A stretch of DNA of 53,070 nt from Methanosarcina sp. ERenArc_MAG2. GTDB lineage: Archaea > Halobacteriota > Methanosarcinia > Methanosarcinales > Methanosarcinaceae. The position numbers were made by a program, and so were the translations under genes. The stretch is from NCBI GenBank assembly GCA_023955635.1, contig JAMXHR010000004.1:1-53070 (forward strand), read 5' to 3'. The first letter of the stretch is position 1; each line of letters starts with the position of its first letter. The notes below the pieces were generated by a model, which had not been told where the DNA came from, searched no databases, and saw only the letters and a program-made list of their open reading frames with translations. This document shows, piece after piece, positions 1 to 7,517 of this stretch.

Positions 1-78
1 TAATCTAAAATTGCTTTTTACTTTTTGTTTTGATACTGTTTTTAATGCTCGTTGTTTTTCCTTAGCTTTATAACTAAT

Positions 79-103
79 ATAACCCCAATTTGACAGAAGC
101 ATA
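79..103 (+). repeat. outer end of a MITE-like repeat
   Basis: This stretch contains AATTTGACAGAAG preceded by an ACCCC-type tract. It closely resembles the terminal inverted repeats of the MITE-like elements at 10317-10602 and 26031-26233. I found no matching inverted end on the far side of the adjacent IS630 element, so this looks like one end of a truncated or interrupted copy. Confidence 0.4.
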
Positions 104-158
104 TATTCATGTTTACTACTATCTTTTGCTCACCCTGGCTAGTGTCTTGTCAATTTAA

Positions 159-818
159 TTATTTCACATAATACTTTGACATTTTCTCGTCCGCATTCTT
201 CCTCGTAAATTTCCATTCTATTTTCTTTTTATGTTCATTCCTTCTCTTTGTCCATGCATCCACTTCGTGTGTAAGTGTCTCCATATCCCCGATCCTTCTG
301 CCTGTACATTCAATATCCATAACATTGATCTCTATTTCTGCAGCATTAAGCCAACTTGCATGTTTTGGCGTATAATGGAATTCTATCTTGTCCAGAATTG
401 TTTTTGCTTCTTCTTCGCTGAATGTTTCGTAGAATGACTTTTCTTTATGTATATTGAGATTATCCGTAACCAGTCGGATGACTTCAGCTTCAGAATATTC
501 TTCGGTAACGAGAATTTTCACGAATTGTGCAAAATCCTTCATAGTTCTTCTTTTGGTTACCTGAGTCACCCTTTTTCCTGCTTTGAACTCTACTGCCATG
601 AATATGTTTGCTGTTCCGTTCCTGATATATTCATAATCATACCTCTCTGGACTTCCAGGCTTCATAGGAATGGGAATTCTCTTATCTCCAAGCAGTTGCT
701 TTGGTTTCTCGTCAAGACAGATAATAGGGTTTTTAGGGTCGTAATCCTCTTCGTATAGGTCAAGAACGTCATACATTCTCTTTCTGTACTCGGAATCAAT
801 CGTCTGAATGCACCACAT
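159..818 (-). CDS. IS630-type transposase, catalytic (DDE) part
   Basis: Second, larger part of the IS630 transposase, carrying the RNase H-like DDE catalytic domain that cuts and joins DNA. The three acidic positions are visible: the aspartate in CLDEKP (about residue 36), the aspartate in TDNLNIHK, and the glutamate in SWLNAAEIE near the C-terminus. The frame stays open upstream of the ATG to about position 850 and encodes KPWLRRMWC, a typical join between the two IS630 domains, so this is not an independent protein. It lies in a different frame from the upstream helix-turn-helix part at 835-1254. Either a programmed frameshift near the A6 run at 846-851 joins them, or bases have been lost. 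Confidence 0.8.
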   Translation of the reverse strand: MWCIQTIDSEYRKRMYDVLDLYEEDYDPKNPIICLDEKPKQLLGDKRIPIPMKPGSPERYDYEYIRNGTANIFMAVEFKAGKRVTQVTKRRTMKDFAQFVKILVTEEYSEAEVIRLVTDNLNIHKEKSFYETFSEEEAKTILDKIEFHYTPKHASWLNAAEIEINVMDIECTGRRIGDMETLTHEVDAWTKRRNEHKKKIEWKFTRKNADEKMSKYYVK

Positions 819-834
819 CCGTCTTAACCAGGGT

Positions 835-1254
835 TTAGTTTTGCTTTTTTAGAATAAGCCTGATGCTCTCTTTGTTTATTGTTTCAAATCCTTCTTTTTT
901 CTTCAGTTCTTCAGTAAGCAGTGTAAGCGACCATCTTTTGCTTCCATCGGGAGAACTGGTACATGCGAGCGCAATTATTTCTGCAACATGTTTTTCGGTG
1001 TATTTTATAGGTTGACCAGGTCGTGGTTTGTCAAAAAGAGAACTCAGAAGACCTTCTTCAACGTATCGTTTCCTGATATTAAAAGTAGTATTCCTGGAAA
1101 TACCTAATGTTTTCGCTATCTCTGTACCTGTTTTATGCTGGTTTGAAAGGAGGAGGACACGTGCTCGGGTGATTTCTCGTGCACTTTTATGTCCTTTTCT
1201 CACAAAGTCAAGAAGGAAATTTACCTCGTGATCTTCAAGGTTAATAGTAAGCAT
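835..1254 (-). CDS. IS630-type transposase, N-terminal helix-turn-helix part
   Basis: N-terminal DNA-binding part of the IS630 transposase (139 residues). It has a helix-turn-helix around GTEIAKTLGISRNT, a linker with DKPRPGQP, and a second winged helix-like segment, the standard order for this family. It ends with LILKKQN and a TAA. The downstream catalytic domain continues in the +1 frame, so the whole transposase would be about 360 residues. The stop follows a CTA AAA AAG run, a possible slippery site, but a +1 rather than a -1 shift is needed, so true programmed shifting is uncertain. Confidence 0.75.
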   Translation of the reverse strand: MLTINLEDHEVNFLLDFVRKGHKSAREITRARVLLLSNQHKTGTEIAKTLGISRNTTFNIRKRYVEEGLLSSLFDKPRPGQPIKYTEKHVAEIIALACTSSPDGSKRWSLTLLTEELKKKEGFETINKESIRLILKKQN

Positions 1255-1507
1255 GAAGATGTAAAGGGATTCAGAGCTTATAAAGTTAACAAAGAATTAA
1301 ATTTTCGCGACACTAGTTTATTAACTAACTTTACTAATTTTCGTGAAATAATAAAATTCTAAAAAATATAATATTTTAAGTGGGTCGCTACACAACTATC
1401 TTCTGAATATTCGTCGACCATTGGAAATTTTTTGCTATTGACAGAAGCCTTTTTCCGGGTGACCCTCGGAATATTTAAAGAATGCGTAGACTCAGCAGGC
1501 ATTGCCC

Positions 1508-1978
1508 TCATTCGTAGATCTGTTGAGCCAGATAGTTCTGGATGCCTATTTGTTTGATCTCGTCGAGTTGAGCCTCGATCCAGTCGATATGCTCCTCTTC
1601 TTCTTTCAGGATCGACTCAAGAAGCACTTTGGTGTTGTTATCTCCCAACTCCATTGCCAGACGGATGCTTTCGTTGTAACCTCGGATGGCTCCTTCTTCG
1701 GCCCCATGGTCATGATCATGCATCTCCGGCACTTCGGCCCCAATGGTAATTTGGTTCAGATTGCTTACAATTGGGTTCCCTTCGAGGAAGAGGATGCGGG
1801 CGATTAGCTTCTCGGCGTGTTTCATCTCGGCGATGGCCCGTTGCTTGATCGCCTCTTCCAGTCGCTTATAATTCCAGTTTTCGCACATTTCGGCATGGAC
1901 AAAGTACTGGTTGATAGCTGTCAGTTCCTCGGCCAAACGAGCATTTAGATGTTCGATGATCTTCTCATTTCCCTTCAT
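1508..1978 (-). CDS. bfr: bacterioferritin
   Basis: Bacterioferritin, a 24-subunit iron-storage cage that oxidises Fe(II) at a di-iron site and stores it as mineral. Counting from the chosen ATG at 1978, the ferroxidase ligands fall at the classic E. coli Bfr positions: E18, E51, H54, E94, E127 and H130. The haem-ligating methionine M52 is present in EMKHAEK. Length is 156 residues, normal for the family. The ATG six codons upstream of it (1996) is less likely, because a GAGGGG ribosome site sits about seven bases before the 1978 start. An HDHDH stretch at residues 87-91 is unusual for the family. It is a stand-alone gene. Confidence 0.92.
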   Translation of the reverse strand: MKGNEKIIEHLNARLAEELTAINQYFVHAEMCENWNYKRLEEAIKQRAIAEMKHAEKLIARILFLEGNPIVSNLNQITIGAEVPEMHDHDHGAEEGAIRGYNESIRLAMELGDNNTKVLLESILKEEEEHIDWIEAQLDEIKQIGIQNYLAQQIYE

Positions 1979-2098
1979 ACACAAACCCCTCTGCAAAAGA
2001 AATTATAGTTTTTCACAGTTTATATTATATTCTATAATAAATTTCTACATATTTTATTGGCTCTTGAAAGTGTTTAGTTTCATGTGTCGGTTGAATAT

Positions 2099-2210
2099 AC
2101 TAGTGCTTCGATTCCAAAATACACTCACAAACCTGCACCTTTAAATCTGTCCATTGATCAATGAATTTTTTCTTTCATTAATGGATTCGTTTTGGAATCG
2201 GTGCACTAGT
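2099..2210. repeat. palindromic MITE-like element with 22-bp terminal inverted repeats
   Basis: The left end 2099-2122 (ACTAGTGCTTCGATTCCAAA...) is the imperfect reverse complement of 2189-2210 (GTTTTGGAATCGGTGCACTAG...), about 19 of 22 positions pairing. The interior also folds back (TCCATT...AATGAA against TTCATTAATGGA), so the whole 112 bp can form one long hairpin. There is no coding capacity. This is the structure of a small non-autonomous transposon or a dispersed palindromic repeat. Confidence 0.6.
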
Positions 2211-2211
2211 T

Positions 2212-2234
2212 GAGCTGATCCCAAAACTCAAAAT
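2212..2234 (+). repeat. 23-bp dispersed repeat, second copy at 22638-22660
   Basis: GAGCTGATCCCAAAACTCAA and the next three bases recur at 22638-22660 with one substitution. In both places GATCAATGAATT lies some 30-60 bp upstream (2155-2166 and 22599-22610). In both copies the same reading frame is open (ELIPKLKI), so it may be residual coding sequence or a repeat that carries a short open frame. Confidence 0.5.
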
Positions 2235-2364
2235 CGCTTCTCTGAACCTCGTTTTTAAATTTACTCTACTTTTTATCTTCAACATTACGTTTGCCGGTAA
2301 GATTATATTGTTTACAATTTTCATTTGGGCAAGCAACGTTATTGAACTTGGTTTTTGGACATAG
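2218..2364 (+). pseudogene. possible remnant of a membrane-protein gene
   Basis: An open frame of 48 codons without a start codon encodes a strongly hydrophobic stretch (LLFIFNITFAG, ILFTIFIWASNVIELGFW) ending in TAG. It begins at the dispersed repeat described at 2212. It could be a fragment of a membrane protein or a chance AT-rich reading frame. The rest of the 1979-2689 spacer, about 700 bp, holds only the palindromic repeat, and I see no other gene in it. Confidence 0.25.
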
Positions 2365-2689
2365 TTTTCCCAGAAGTATTATGTAATGCATCTTATATAA
2401 TACAACCTGAATATAAATAACGAATCTGTTAATATAAGTAGGGTATTCTTGATCTGCAAAAAATCCTATAGAAGGTTACATTTCAATTTTCTTGACCACG
2501 GAGATCGATCTGCTCGTTCTTTCTATGCAGCTGGTCGTAACGTGCCTGAATTTTTATTTTTAGAGACTTTTATAAATTTTTTAATCTTTTTTGGGTTTTT
2601 GATTGATGACAGTCAACTACCTGTGGAATCAATGTTAAATTTTGACGATTCTTTAATATTGTAAAAATCGTCTAAAACTGTTAAATATA

Positions 2690-3103
2690 ATGAAGCCTTT
2701 AATTATTATGGAGGAATTTTTATGGAAGGCGAAAAAAGTCGACGTAGACGATGGAGATATTTTTAAGTATAAATTTGGTAAGTGGGTCCTAAGCGTAGAT
2801 GAATGTGCTTTTATGAGTCTAAGAGATATTGAAAAGAATAAATCTATGCGTCAATATTTGATTGAGTCAGTTGATAGTTGGGTTAACAAAAAAGAGGTAT
2901 TTTTTACAGATGAATTTATTTCTGAAATGTGCGACTTTATTAAAAGCGAAAATGAAGACCTTTACTACCTTTTAATGAAGAAATGCGCTCTAAAAGGCAT
3001 AAGTGTAGGGGAAGGTATATTTGAAGCACTTAATTTGTTGAATTGTGGAACAATAAATGAGCAGCAGTGCAGACAGGCTGGCGATGACTTCTCCGATGAG
3101 TGA
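2690..3103 (+). CDS. hypothetical protein, small acidic
   Basis: A protein of about 137 residues that I do not recognise: soluble, acidic, no signal peptide, no clear motif. It ends in GDDFSDE. The start is uncertain. ATGs at 2690 and 2708 lie in frame but have poor ribosome sites. A strong GGAGG (2710-2714) is correctly spaced for the ATG at 2722, which would read MEGEK and enter the main frame after residue 5 if the A6 run at 2730-2735 had one base fewer. Given the many indels elsewhere in the window, that start may be the true one. A hairpin terminator follows at 3185. Confidence 0.55.
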   Translation: MKPLIIMEEFLWKAKKVDVDDGDIFKYKFGKWVLSVDECAFMSLRDIEKNKSMRQYLIESVDSWVNKKEVFFTDEFISEMCDFIKSENEDLYYLLMKKCALKGISVGEGIFEALNLLNCGTINEQQCRQAGDDFSDE

Positions 3104-3184
3104 TATCTTCGGTCTGTTTTTATATCCAGAGAATTCAAGTAGATTTTATTTTTCCTATTCATCGAGTTTTTGCAGGCAGAATTG

Positions 3185-3219
3185 TCCGGTTAAATCTAAA
3201 TCCGGACTCTTCTTTTTGA
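3185..3219 (+). terminator. hairpin plus T-rich terminator
   Basis: Perfect 6-bp stem GTCCGG (3185-3190) with CCGGAC (3203-3208), a 12-base loop, and then the T-rich tract TCTTCTTTTTG. It is placed to end transcription of the gene ending at 3103. Confidence 0.45.
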
Positions 3220-3264
3220 TATATCTTTAAATAGAACTCACACATATTTTTTGTTGGGATAACT

Positions 3265-3825
3265 ATGGATTACATCGAAACCTGGAAAGAAGTTATTCAA
3301 AGACCTTCTGATTTTTACAGAAAAATGCCAACAACCGGAGGATACGTTGAGCCACTCACTTTTGCAGCAATCAGCTCTCTTATATATGGGCTTTTAGCTG
3401 CACTTTTTAACCGTGAAATGATGGGAGGTATGTATGGTATGGGTGGTGGAGGATTCAGCTTTTCCACTGCACTTATGACCGTAATTATGGCCCCTATTGC
3501 AGGTATAATTTCTATCTTAATTGGAGCTGCAATAATTTATGTTATTTATAAAATTCTTGGAGGTACTGGAACTTATGAAGGCACTGTAAGATTCATATCT
3601 TACGCAAATGCCGTAATGGTGATCTACTGGATTCCTATTATAGGCTGGATTTTCGGGCTTTATGAAATATATCTTTATATCGTAGGCGGTATGTTTGTGC
3701 ATAATGTAAGTATGGGAAAATCAGCAATAGCCGTACTCCTGCCTATTATTCTGGTCTTCTTACTTTTCATAATTATAGCAGTTCTGGCAGGGTTATTTGC
3801 ATCTTCCAGGATTTTTCCCTTCTAA
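3265..3825 (+). CDS. Yip1 domain membrane protein
   Basis: Integral membrane protein of 186 residues with about five hydrophobic segments (roughly 33-50, 66-95, 110-145 and 150-180). It begins with the motif typical of archaeal and bacterial Yip1-like proteins (a cytosolic YIETWKEVIQRPSDFYRKMP followed by the membrane part). A Gly/Met-rich linker (MMGGMYGMGGGG) lies after the first membrane segment. The molecular role of these proteins in prokaryotes is not known; the name comes from eukaryotic Rab-interacting proteins. A TATA-like TCTTTAAATA lies at 3225-3234. The gene stands alone with its own terminator. Confidence 0.8.
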   Translation: MDYIETWKEVIQRPSDFYRKMPTTGGYVEPLTFAAISSLIYGLLAALFNREMMGGMYGMGGGGFSFSTALMTVIMAPIAGIISILIGAAIIYVIYKILGGTGTYEGTVRFISYANAVMVIYWIPIIGWIFGLYEIYLYIVGGMFVHNVSMGKSAIAVLLPIILVFLLFIIIAVLAGLFASSRIFPF

Positions 3826-3833
3826 TTTAATCA

Positions 3834-3866
3834 TCTCCTTCTTGGAGACTGTTTTTTATTTTTTAC
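3834..3866 (+). terminator. hairpin plus T-run terminator
   Basis: Stem TCTCC (3834-3838) with GGAGA (3844-3848), loop TTCTT, followed by T-rich sequence (TGTTTTTTATTTTTT). It lies just after the Yip1 gene. Confidence 0.45.
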
Positions 3867-3904
3867 CAACTATAACTTAAATTCTTTAGAATCGCTTGCC
3901 TCAA

Positions 3905-3922
3905 GCTAAATATTTATATATT
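3905..3922 (+). promoter_or_regulatory. TATA box for the first tRNA-Cys gene
   Basis: CTAAATATTTATATATTA is a strong archaeal box A about 50 bp before the tRNA. The same 18 bases recur at 4445-4462 before the third tRNA-Cys, indicating duplication of promoter plus gene. Confidence 0.55.
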
Positions 3923-3968
3923 AGAAATCCCTTTAATTGATCTACACGACTAAGGCGTGATCAAAAGT

Positions 3969-4040
3969 GCCAAGATGGCGGAGCGGCTACGCAATCGCCT
4001 GCAGAGCGATACCATTCCGGTTCGAATCCGGATCTTGGCT
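3969..4040 (+). tRNA. tRNA-Cys (GCA), copy 1
   Basis: 72-nt cloverleaf: acceptor GCCAAGA pairs with TCTTGGC, anticodon GCA lies in the loop of CTGCAGA, the T-arm TCCGG-TTCGAAT-CCGGA pairs perfectly, and the discriminator is U73. The CCA end is not encoded. U73 and GCA are the cysteine identity elements. A T-rich stretch follows. Confidence 0.95.
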
Positions 4041-4106
4041 TTTCTTTTAAATACTCAAACAATCTTAAATTACTCTCGTCAAAAACTACATTTGAATATA
4101 CACGCT

Positions 4107-4178
4107 GCCAAGATGGCGGAGCGGCTACGCAATCGCCTGCAGAGCGATACCATTCCGGTTCGAATCCGGATCTTGGCT
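4107..4178 (+). tRNA. tRNA-Cys (GCA), copy 2
   Basis: Identical to copy 1 over all 72 bases. It lies 66 bp downstream and lacks its own clear TATA box, so it is probably co-transcribed with copy 1. Confidence 0.95.
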
Positions 4179-4378
4179 TTTCTTTCAAATAATTTTTATT
4201 TCTCTTTTACATAAACTTTTTGTTCTTTAATTCTTCTCTTGTCACAACTTTTTGATTAGATTATCTATCTTTTTTCGTTTTGTCTGCTTTAGCGAATAGA
4301 GCGAGTGAAAAAGACCCGTGATATTGCGATTATATCACAACTCCAAGGAAATTTCTGATTTCCTGTAATTCCGAAGCG

Positions 4379-4424
4379 AAACTCAAGTACAATTTCATTC
4401 CGGTTTGAATCTAAACCCGAGTTT
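4379..4424 (+). pseudogene. decayed 3' half of a fourth tRNA-Cys
   Basis: CATTCCGGTTTGAATC followed by a degraded acceptor (CCGAGTTTT) aligns with the T-arm and 3' flank of copies 1 and 2, including the following TTTAAA-ACTC-CAATCT sequence. The 5' half is unrecognisable, so it is not a functional tRNA. The remaining 4179-4378 spacer shows no gene. Confidence 0.45.
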
Positions 4425-4444
4425 TCATTTAAACACTCTATCAA

Positions 4445-4462
4445 TCTAAATATTTATATATT
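4445..4462 (+). promoter_or_regulatory. TATA box for the third tRNA-Cys gene
   Basis: Box A CTAAATATTTATATATTA, the same sequence as at 3905-3922, starting about 47 bp before tRNA-Cys copy 3. Confidence 0.55.
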
Positions 4463-4491
4463 AAAACGTACTTTCTTATAATACACAGACT

Positions 4492-4563
4492 GCCAAGGTG
4501 GCGGAGTGGTTACGCAATCGCCTGCAGAGCGATTTACTCCTGGTTCAAATCCGGATCTTGGCT
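4492..4563 (+). tRNA. tRNA-Cys (GCA), copy 3, divergent
   Basis: 72-nt tRNA-Cys with anticodon GCA and U73. Compared with copies 1 and 2 it has a G7:U66 wobble in the acceptor (GCCAAGG/TCTTGGC), GGTTACG in the D-arm region, and a weaker T-stem (CCTGG/CCGGA, with one C:A mismatch and one wobble). It is a distinct isoacceptor. Methanosarcina species are known to keep several tRNA-Cys genes alongside both direct (CysRS) and indirect (SepRS/SepCysS) charging. Confidence 0.9.
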
Positions 4564-4664
4564 TTCTTAAAATTTTAAATAACTTCCTAATTCGTTCCTT
4601 ATCTTAATTTTTTTCATGGTTCTAAGGTCTTAACTTTTATAGTAGAGAAGACTAATTTTCGGCC

Positions 4665-5279
4665 ATGGATATCGATGAACTCATGCGGAGACTTTCTGAG
4701 CTTTATCCAGAAGATTATCCAGATGGCTTTCAAGATCCTTTTTTTGTACTAATTTCCACAGTGATGTCCCATAGAACCCGGGATAATGTAACTTACCCTT
4801 CAGCAAAGAAGCTTTTTGAGATATTTTCTACGGCCGAAGAAATGGCAGAAGCCGACGTTGTCGAGATTGAAGCTCTTATAAAAGATGTGGGTTTTTACAG
4901 GGTCAAAACAGGAAGAATAAAAGAAATTTCCAGAATCCTTCTGGAGAAATATGATGGCAGGGTTCCTGATGATATGGAAACTCTCCTTGAATTGCCTGGA
5001 GTCGGCCGGAAAACAGCTAACTGTGTGCTTGCTCATGCTTTCCTTAAAGATGCCCTGGCAGTGGATACTCATGTTCACAGGATTTCCAACAGGCTCGGGC
5101 TGGTAAAGACGAAAGTCCCTGAGAAAACTGAAAATGAACTAAAAAAGATCTTTCCGCAGAGATACTGGAAACATATAAATCTCTTGCTTGTAAAACTAGG
5201 ACAAAATGTCTGTCGGCCTATTTCTCCCAGGTGTGGAGTCTGTGTCCTGAACGATATGTGTCCTAAAATTCTCCTTTAA
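4665..5279 (+). CDS. nth: endonuclease III (DNA glycosylase/AP lyase)
   Basis: Base-excision repair enzyme that removes oxidised pyrimidines and nicks the abasic site. It is 204 residues long, normal for Nth. Visible features are the helix-hairpin-helix LPGVGRKTAN (110-119) with catalytic lysine K116, the catalytic aspartate D134 in VDTHVHR, and a C-terminal [4Fe-4S] motif C183-X6-C190-X2-C193-X5-C199. No lesion is seen. It follows the tRNA-Cys cluster and stands alone before fae-hps. Confidence 0.95.
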   Translation: MDIDELMRRLSELYPEDYPDGFQDPFFVLISTVMSHRTRDNVTYPSAKKLFEIFSTAEEMAEADVVEIEALIKDVGFYRVKTGRIKEISRILLEKYDGRVPDDMETLLELPGVGRKTANCVLAHAFLKDALAVDTHVHRISNRLGLVKTKVPEKTENELKKIFPQRYWKHINLLLVKLGQNVCRPISPRCGVCVLNDMCPKILL

Positions 5280-5509
5280 TAGGGAGTTTCCAGTAGCCCC
5301 AAAAATTCCAAAATCGGAATTATGAGGCTCTATCAGGGCTCGAAAAAACCTTCGGGACGATACGAGATTATATATATAAAGCTGGCATTTAGCAGGCAAA
5401 AGGGTTATGCCTATCCTCAATTTGATGGCAAATCAATTTCAAATATTACGTTACCTGCACGGTTATCAATATTCCGGATATGACATTTATCACATTTACG
5501 AGGTCAAAT

Positions 5510-6688
5510 ATGTTTCAAATAGGAGAAGCGTTAATGGGGCAGGGTTCAGAACTTGCCCATGTGGATTTGATGATAGGAGACAAAGGAGGTCCCGTAGGGC
5601 AGGCTTTTGCAAATGGCTTCACTCAGCTCTCAGCCGGACACACTCCGCTTCTGTCCGTTATCAGGCCAAACCTGCCGCCTAAACCTTCAACCCTTATCAT
5701 CCCGAAGGTTACGGTAAAAAATATGGAGCAGGCAGCAAAAATTTTCGGACCTGCTCAAGCAGCAGTTGCAAAGGCAGTAGCGGATTCTGTCGAAGAAGGT
5801 GTAATCTCAAAGGATCAAGCTGAAGACCTTGTTATTGTAGCCAGCGTCTTTATCCACCCTGATGCACAGGACTACAGTAAAATTTACAGATACAACTATG
5901 GAGCCACAAAACTCGCAATCAAGCGGGCTCTTGCAGGCTTCCCGGATATTAACACTGTGCTTGCAGAGAGTAACAAATCCACTCATGCCATCATGGGGTT
6001 CAAGGTCACAAGGCTCTGGGATCCACCATACCTGCAGATTGCTTTTGACAATCCGAACCTCGAATTTGTGATGTCTGCTATTTCCCAGATTCCTAAAAGC
6101 GATCACGTCATCATCGAGGCAGGCACACCCCTTATTAAACGCTATGGTATGGATGTCATCTCGAAGATCCGACAGGTTAGGCCCGACGCCTTTATCGTGG
6201 CTGACTTAAAGACTCTGGATACCGGAAACCTTGAAGCAAGAATGGTTGCAGACGCTGCAGGCGATGCAGTCGTGGTCTCCGCCCTTGCCCCGATCAGCAC
6301 TATTGACAAGCTCATTGAGGAAGCCCATAAGACAGGTATCTATGCGGTAATGGACACTCTCAACCAGAACGACCCGATTTCTGTCTTAAAGCAGCTCAAG
6401 GTCATGCCTGATGTCATTGAACTCCACCGTGGAATTGACATCGAAAGCACTGAACATGCCTGGGGCGATATCGCCGAGATTAAGAAGGTTGCTCCAAAGG
6501 CTCTGATTGCTGTTGCAGGCGGAGTCCGTCTAGACAAAGTACCTTTGGCTCTGAGCCAGGATGCTGACATCCTTGTAGTCGGACGTGCGATCACCAATGC
6601 AAAAGATGTTAGAGAAGTTGCCGAGCAGTTCATCAACAGCCTTAACAAACCGGAAATTGATCAGTTCAGGGTCATGACTGACTTCTGA
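5510..6688 (+). CDS. fae-hps: bifunctional formaldehyde-activating enzyme / 3-hexulose-6-phosphate synthase
   Basis: Fusion of Fae (about residues 1-160), which condenses formaldehyde with tetrahydromethanopterin, and Hps (about 175-392), an orotidine-decarboxylase-like barrel that interconverts hexulose-6-phosphate with formaldehyde plus ribulose-5-phosphate. Evidence: the Fae signature [19 protein letters not shown] with the catalytic His17, and the Hps barrel with ADLKTLD and GGVRLDKVP. In methanogens lacking the oxidative pentose phosphate pathway this fusion supplies ribulose-5-phosphate. The start at 5510 is preferred over the longer frame at 5480 because GAGGTC lies seven bases upstream and the protein then begins MFQIGEAL as in the family. 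tpiA follows 160 bp downstream. Confidence 0.93.
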   Translation: MFQIGEALMGQGSELAHVDLMIGDKGGPVGQAFANGFTQLSAGHTPLLSVIRPNLPPKPSTLIIPKVTVKNMEQAAKIFGPAQAAVAKAVADSVEEGVISKDQAEDLVIVASVFIHPDAQDYSKIYRYNYGATKLAIKRALAGFPDINTVLAESNKSTHAIMGFKVTRLWDPPYLQIAFDNPNLEFVMSAISQIPKSDHVIIEAGTPLIKRYGMDVISKIRQVRPDAFIVADLKTLDTGNLEARMVADAAGDAVVVSALAPISTIDKLIEEAHKTGIYAVMDTLNQNDPISVLKQLKVMPDVIELHRGIDIESTEHAWGDIAEIKKVAPKALIAVAGGVRLDKVPLALSQDADILVVGRAITNAKDVREVAEQFINSLNKPEIDQFRVMTDF

Positions 6689-6848
6689 GCAAGTTTAAGA
6701 ATTTCTTAAAGAAAATTCCTTAAAGAAAATTGCCGGAAAAATGCTGTTGAAGAACAAAGTCATGCAGCATTTTTGGCAGAAATCTATACTAAAAAAAGCG
6801 TTGAAATACGCTTTTTCATTTTCTTTTTATTTTTCAGGAGGGGATTTC

Positions 6849-7517
6849 TTGGTTTTGCCATTAATCTTACTGAATTACAAGACTTATTTACAGGGCACAG
6901 GCCAGGGAGCAGTTGAAATTGCAAAAGCCTGCAGAGCTGTGTCCGAAGAATCAGGCATCGAGATTGCAGTAGCTCCCCAAATTCCGGATATTTACAGGGT
7001 AGCCTTGGAAGTTGAACTTCCGGTCTTTTCCCAACATCTGGATGGGATAGGGGCAGGAAGCTTTACAGGCCATATTTTCGGAAAATGCATAAAAGAAGCA
7101 GGCGCTGTCGGGACTCTGATTAACCACTCTGAAAGGCGCCTTACCCTTGCAGAGATCGAAGCGTCACTGAAGGCTGCAAAAGAACTCGGGCTCAGGACAG
7201 TCATTTGTACTAACAATGTTCCAACGACAGTAGCAGCCGCGGCTCTCGGTCCAGATTATGTTGCAATCGAGCCTCCGGAGCTTATAGGTAGCGGGATTCC
7301 TGTCTCAAAGGCTGACCCGGAAGTTGTTAGCAACTCGGTTAAGGCAGTTGCAAAAATCAATCCCGGAGTAAAAGTGCTCTGTGGAGCCGGGATCTCTAAA
7401 GGTGAAGACCTCAGGGCAGCCCTCGACCTTGGCTCTCAAGGCGTGCTCCTAGCATCTGGAATCGTGAAAGCTGCGAACCCCAGGGCTGCACTGGAAGATC
7501 TTATCCGTCTGGTTTAA
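6849..7517 (+). CDS. tpiA: triosephosphate isomerase (archaeal type)
   Basis: Interconverts dihydroxyacetone phosphate and glyceraldehyde-3-phosphate. The product is 222 residues, the short archaeal length. It shows the substrate-binding NYKTY near the N-terminus (lysine at residue 11), the electrophilic histidine in LINHSERR, the catalytic glutamate in AIEPPELIGSG, and the phosphate-binding GAGISKG. The start is TTG at 6849, supported by a strong CAGGAGGGG site just upstream. The longer in-frame ATG at 6741 would add 36 residues unlike the family. Its 3' end overlaps the convergent HEAT-repeat gene by four bases. Confidence 0.92.
   Translation: MVLPLILLNYKTYLQGTGQGAVEIAKACRAVSEESGIEIAVAPQIPDIYRVALEVELPVFSQHLDGIGAGSFTGHIFGKCIKEAGAVGTLINHSERRLTLAEIEASLKAAKELGLRTVICTNNVPTTVAAAALGPDYVAIEPPELIGSGIPVSKADPEVVSNSVKAVAKINPGVKVLCGAGISKGEDLRAALDLGSQGVLLASGIVKAANPRAALEDLIRLV

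Larger units (their letters stand above)
142..1313 (-). mobile_element. IS630-type insertion sequence with terminal inverted repeats and TA flanks
   Basis: The element carries a two-frame IS630-type transposase on the minus strand. Its ends are imperfect 17-bp inverted repeats: left GTGTCTTGTCAATTTAA at 142-158, right 1297-1313, which reads GTGTCGCGAAAATTTAA on the reverse strand (13 of 17 identical). Each end is flanked directly by TA (140-141 and 1314-1315), as expected for IS630/Tc1-type transposition, which duplicates a TA target. Length is about 1.17 kb, normal for the family. The boundaries are read directly; the family assignment rests on the transposase and the TA flanks. Confidence 0.8.

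Noticed and set aside
6741..6848. A 36-residue N-terminal extension of triosephosphate isomerase
   Set aside because: A strong ribosome site sits immediately before the TTG at 6849, and the extension is unlike the family.
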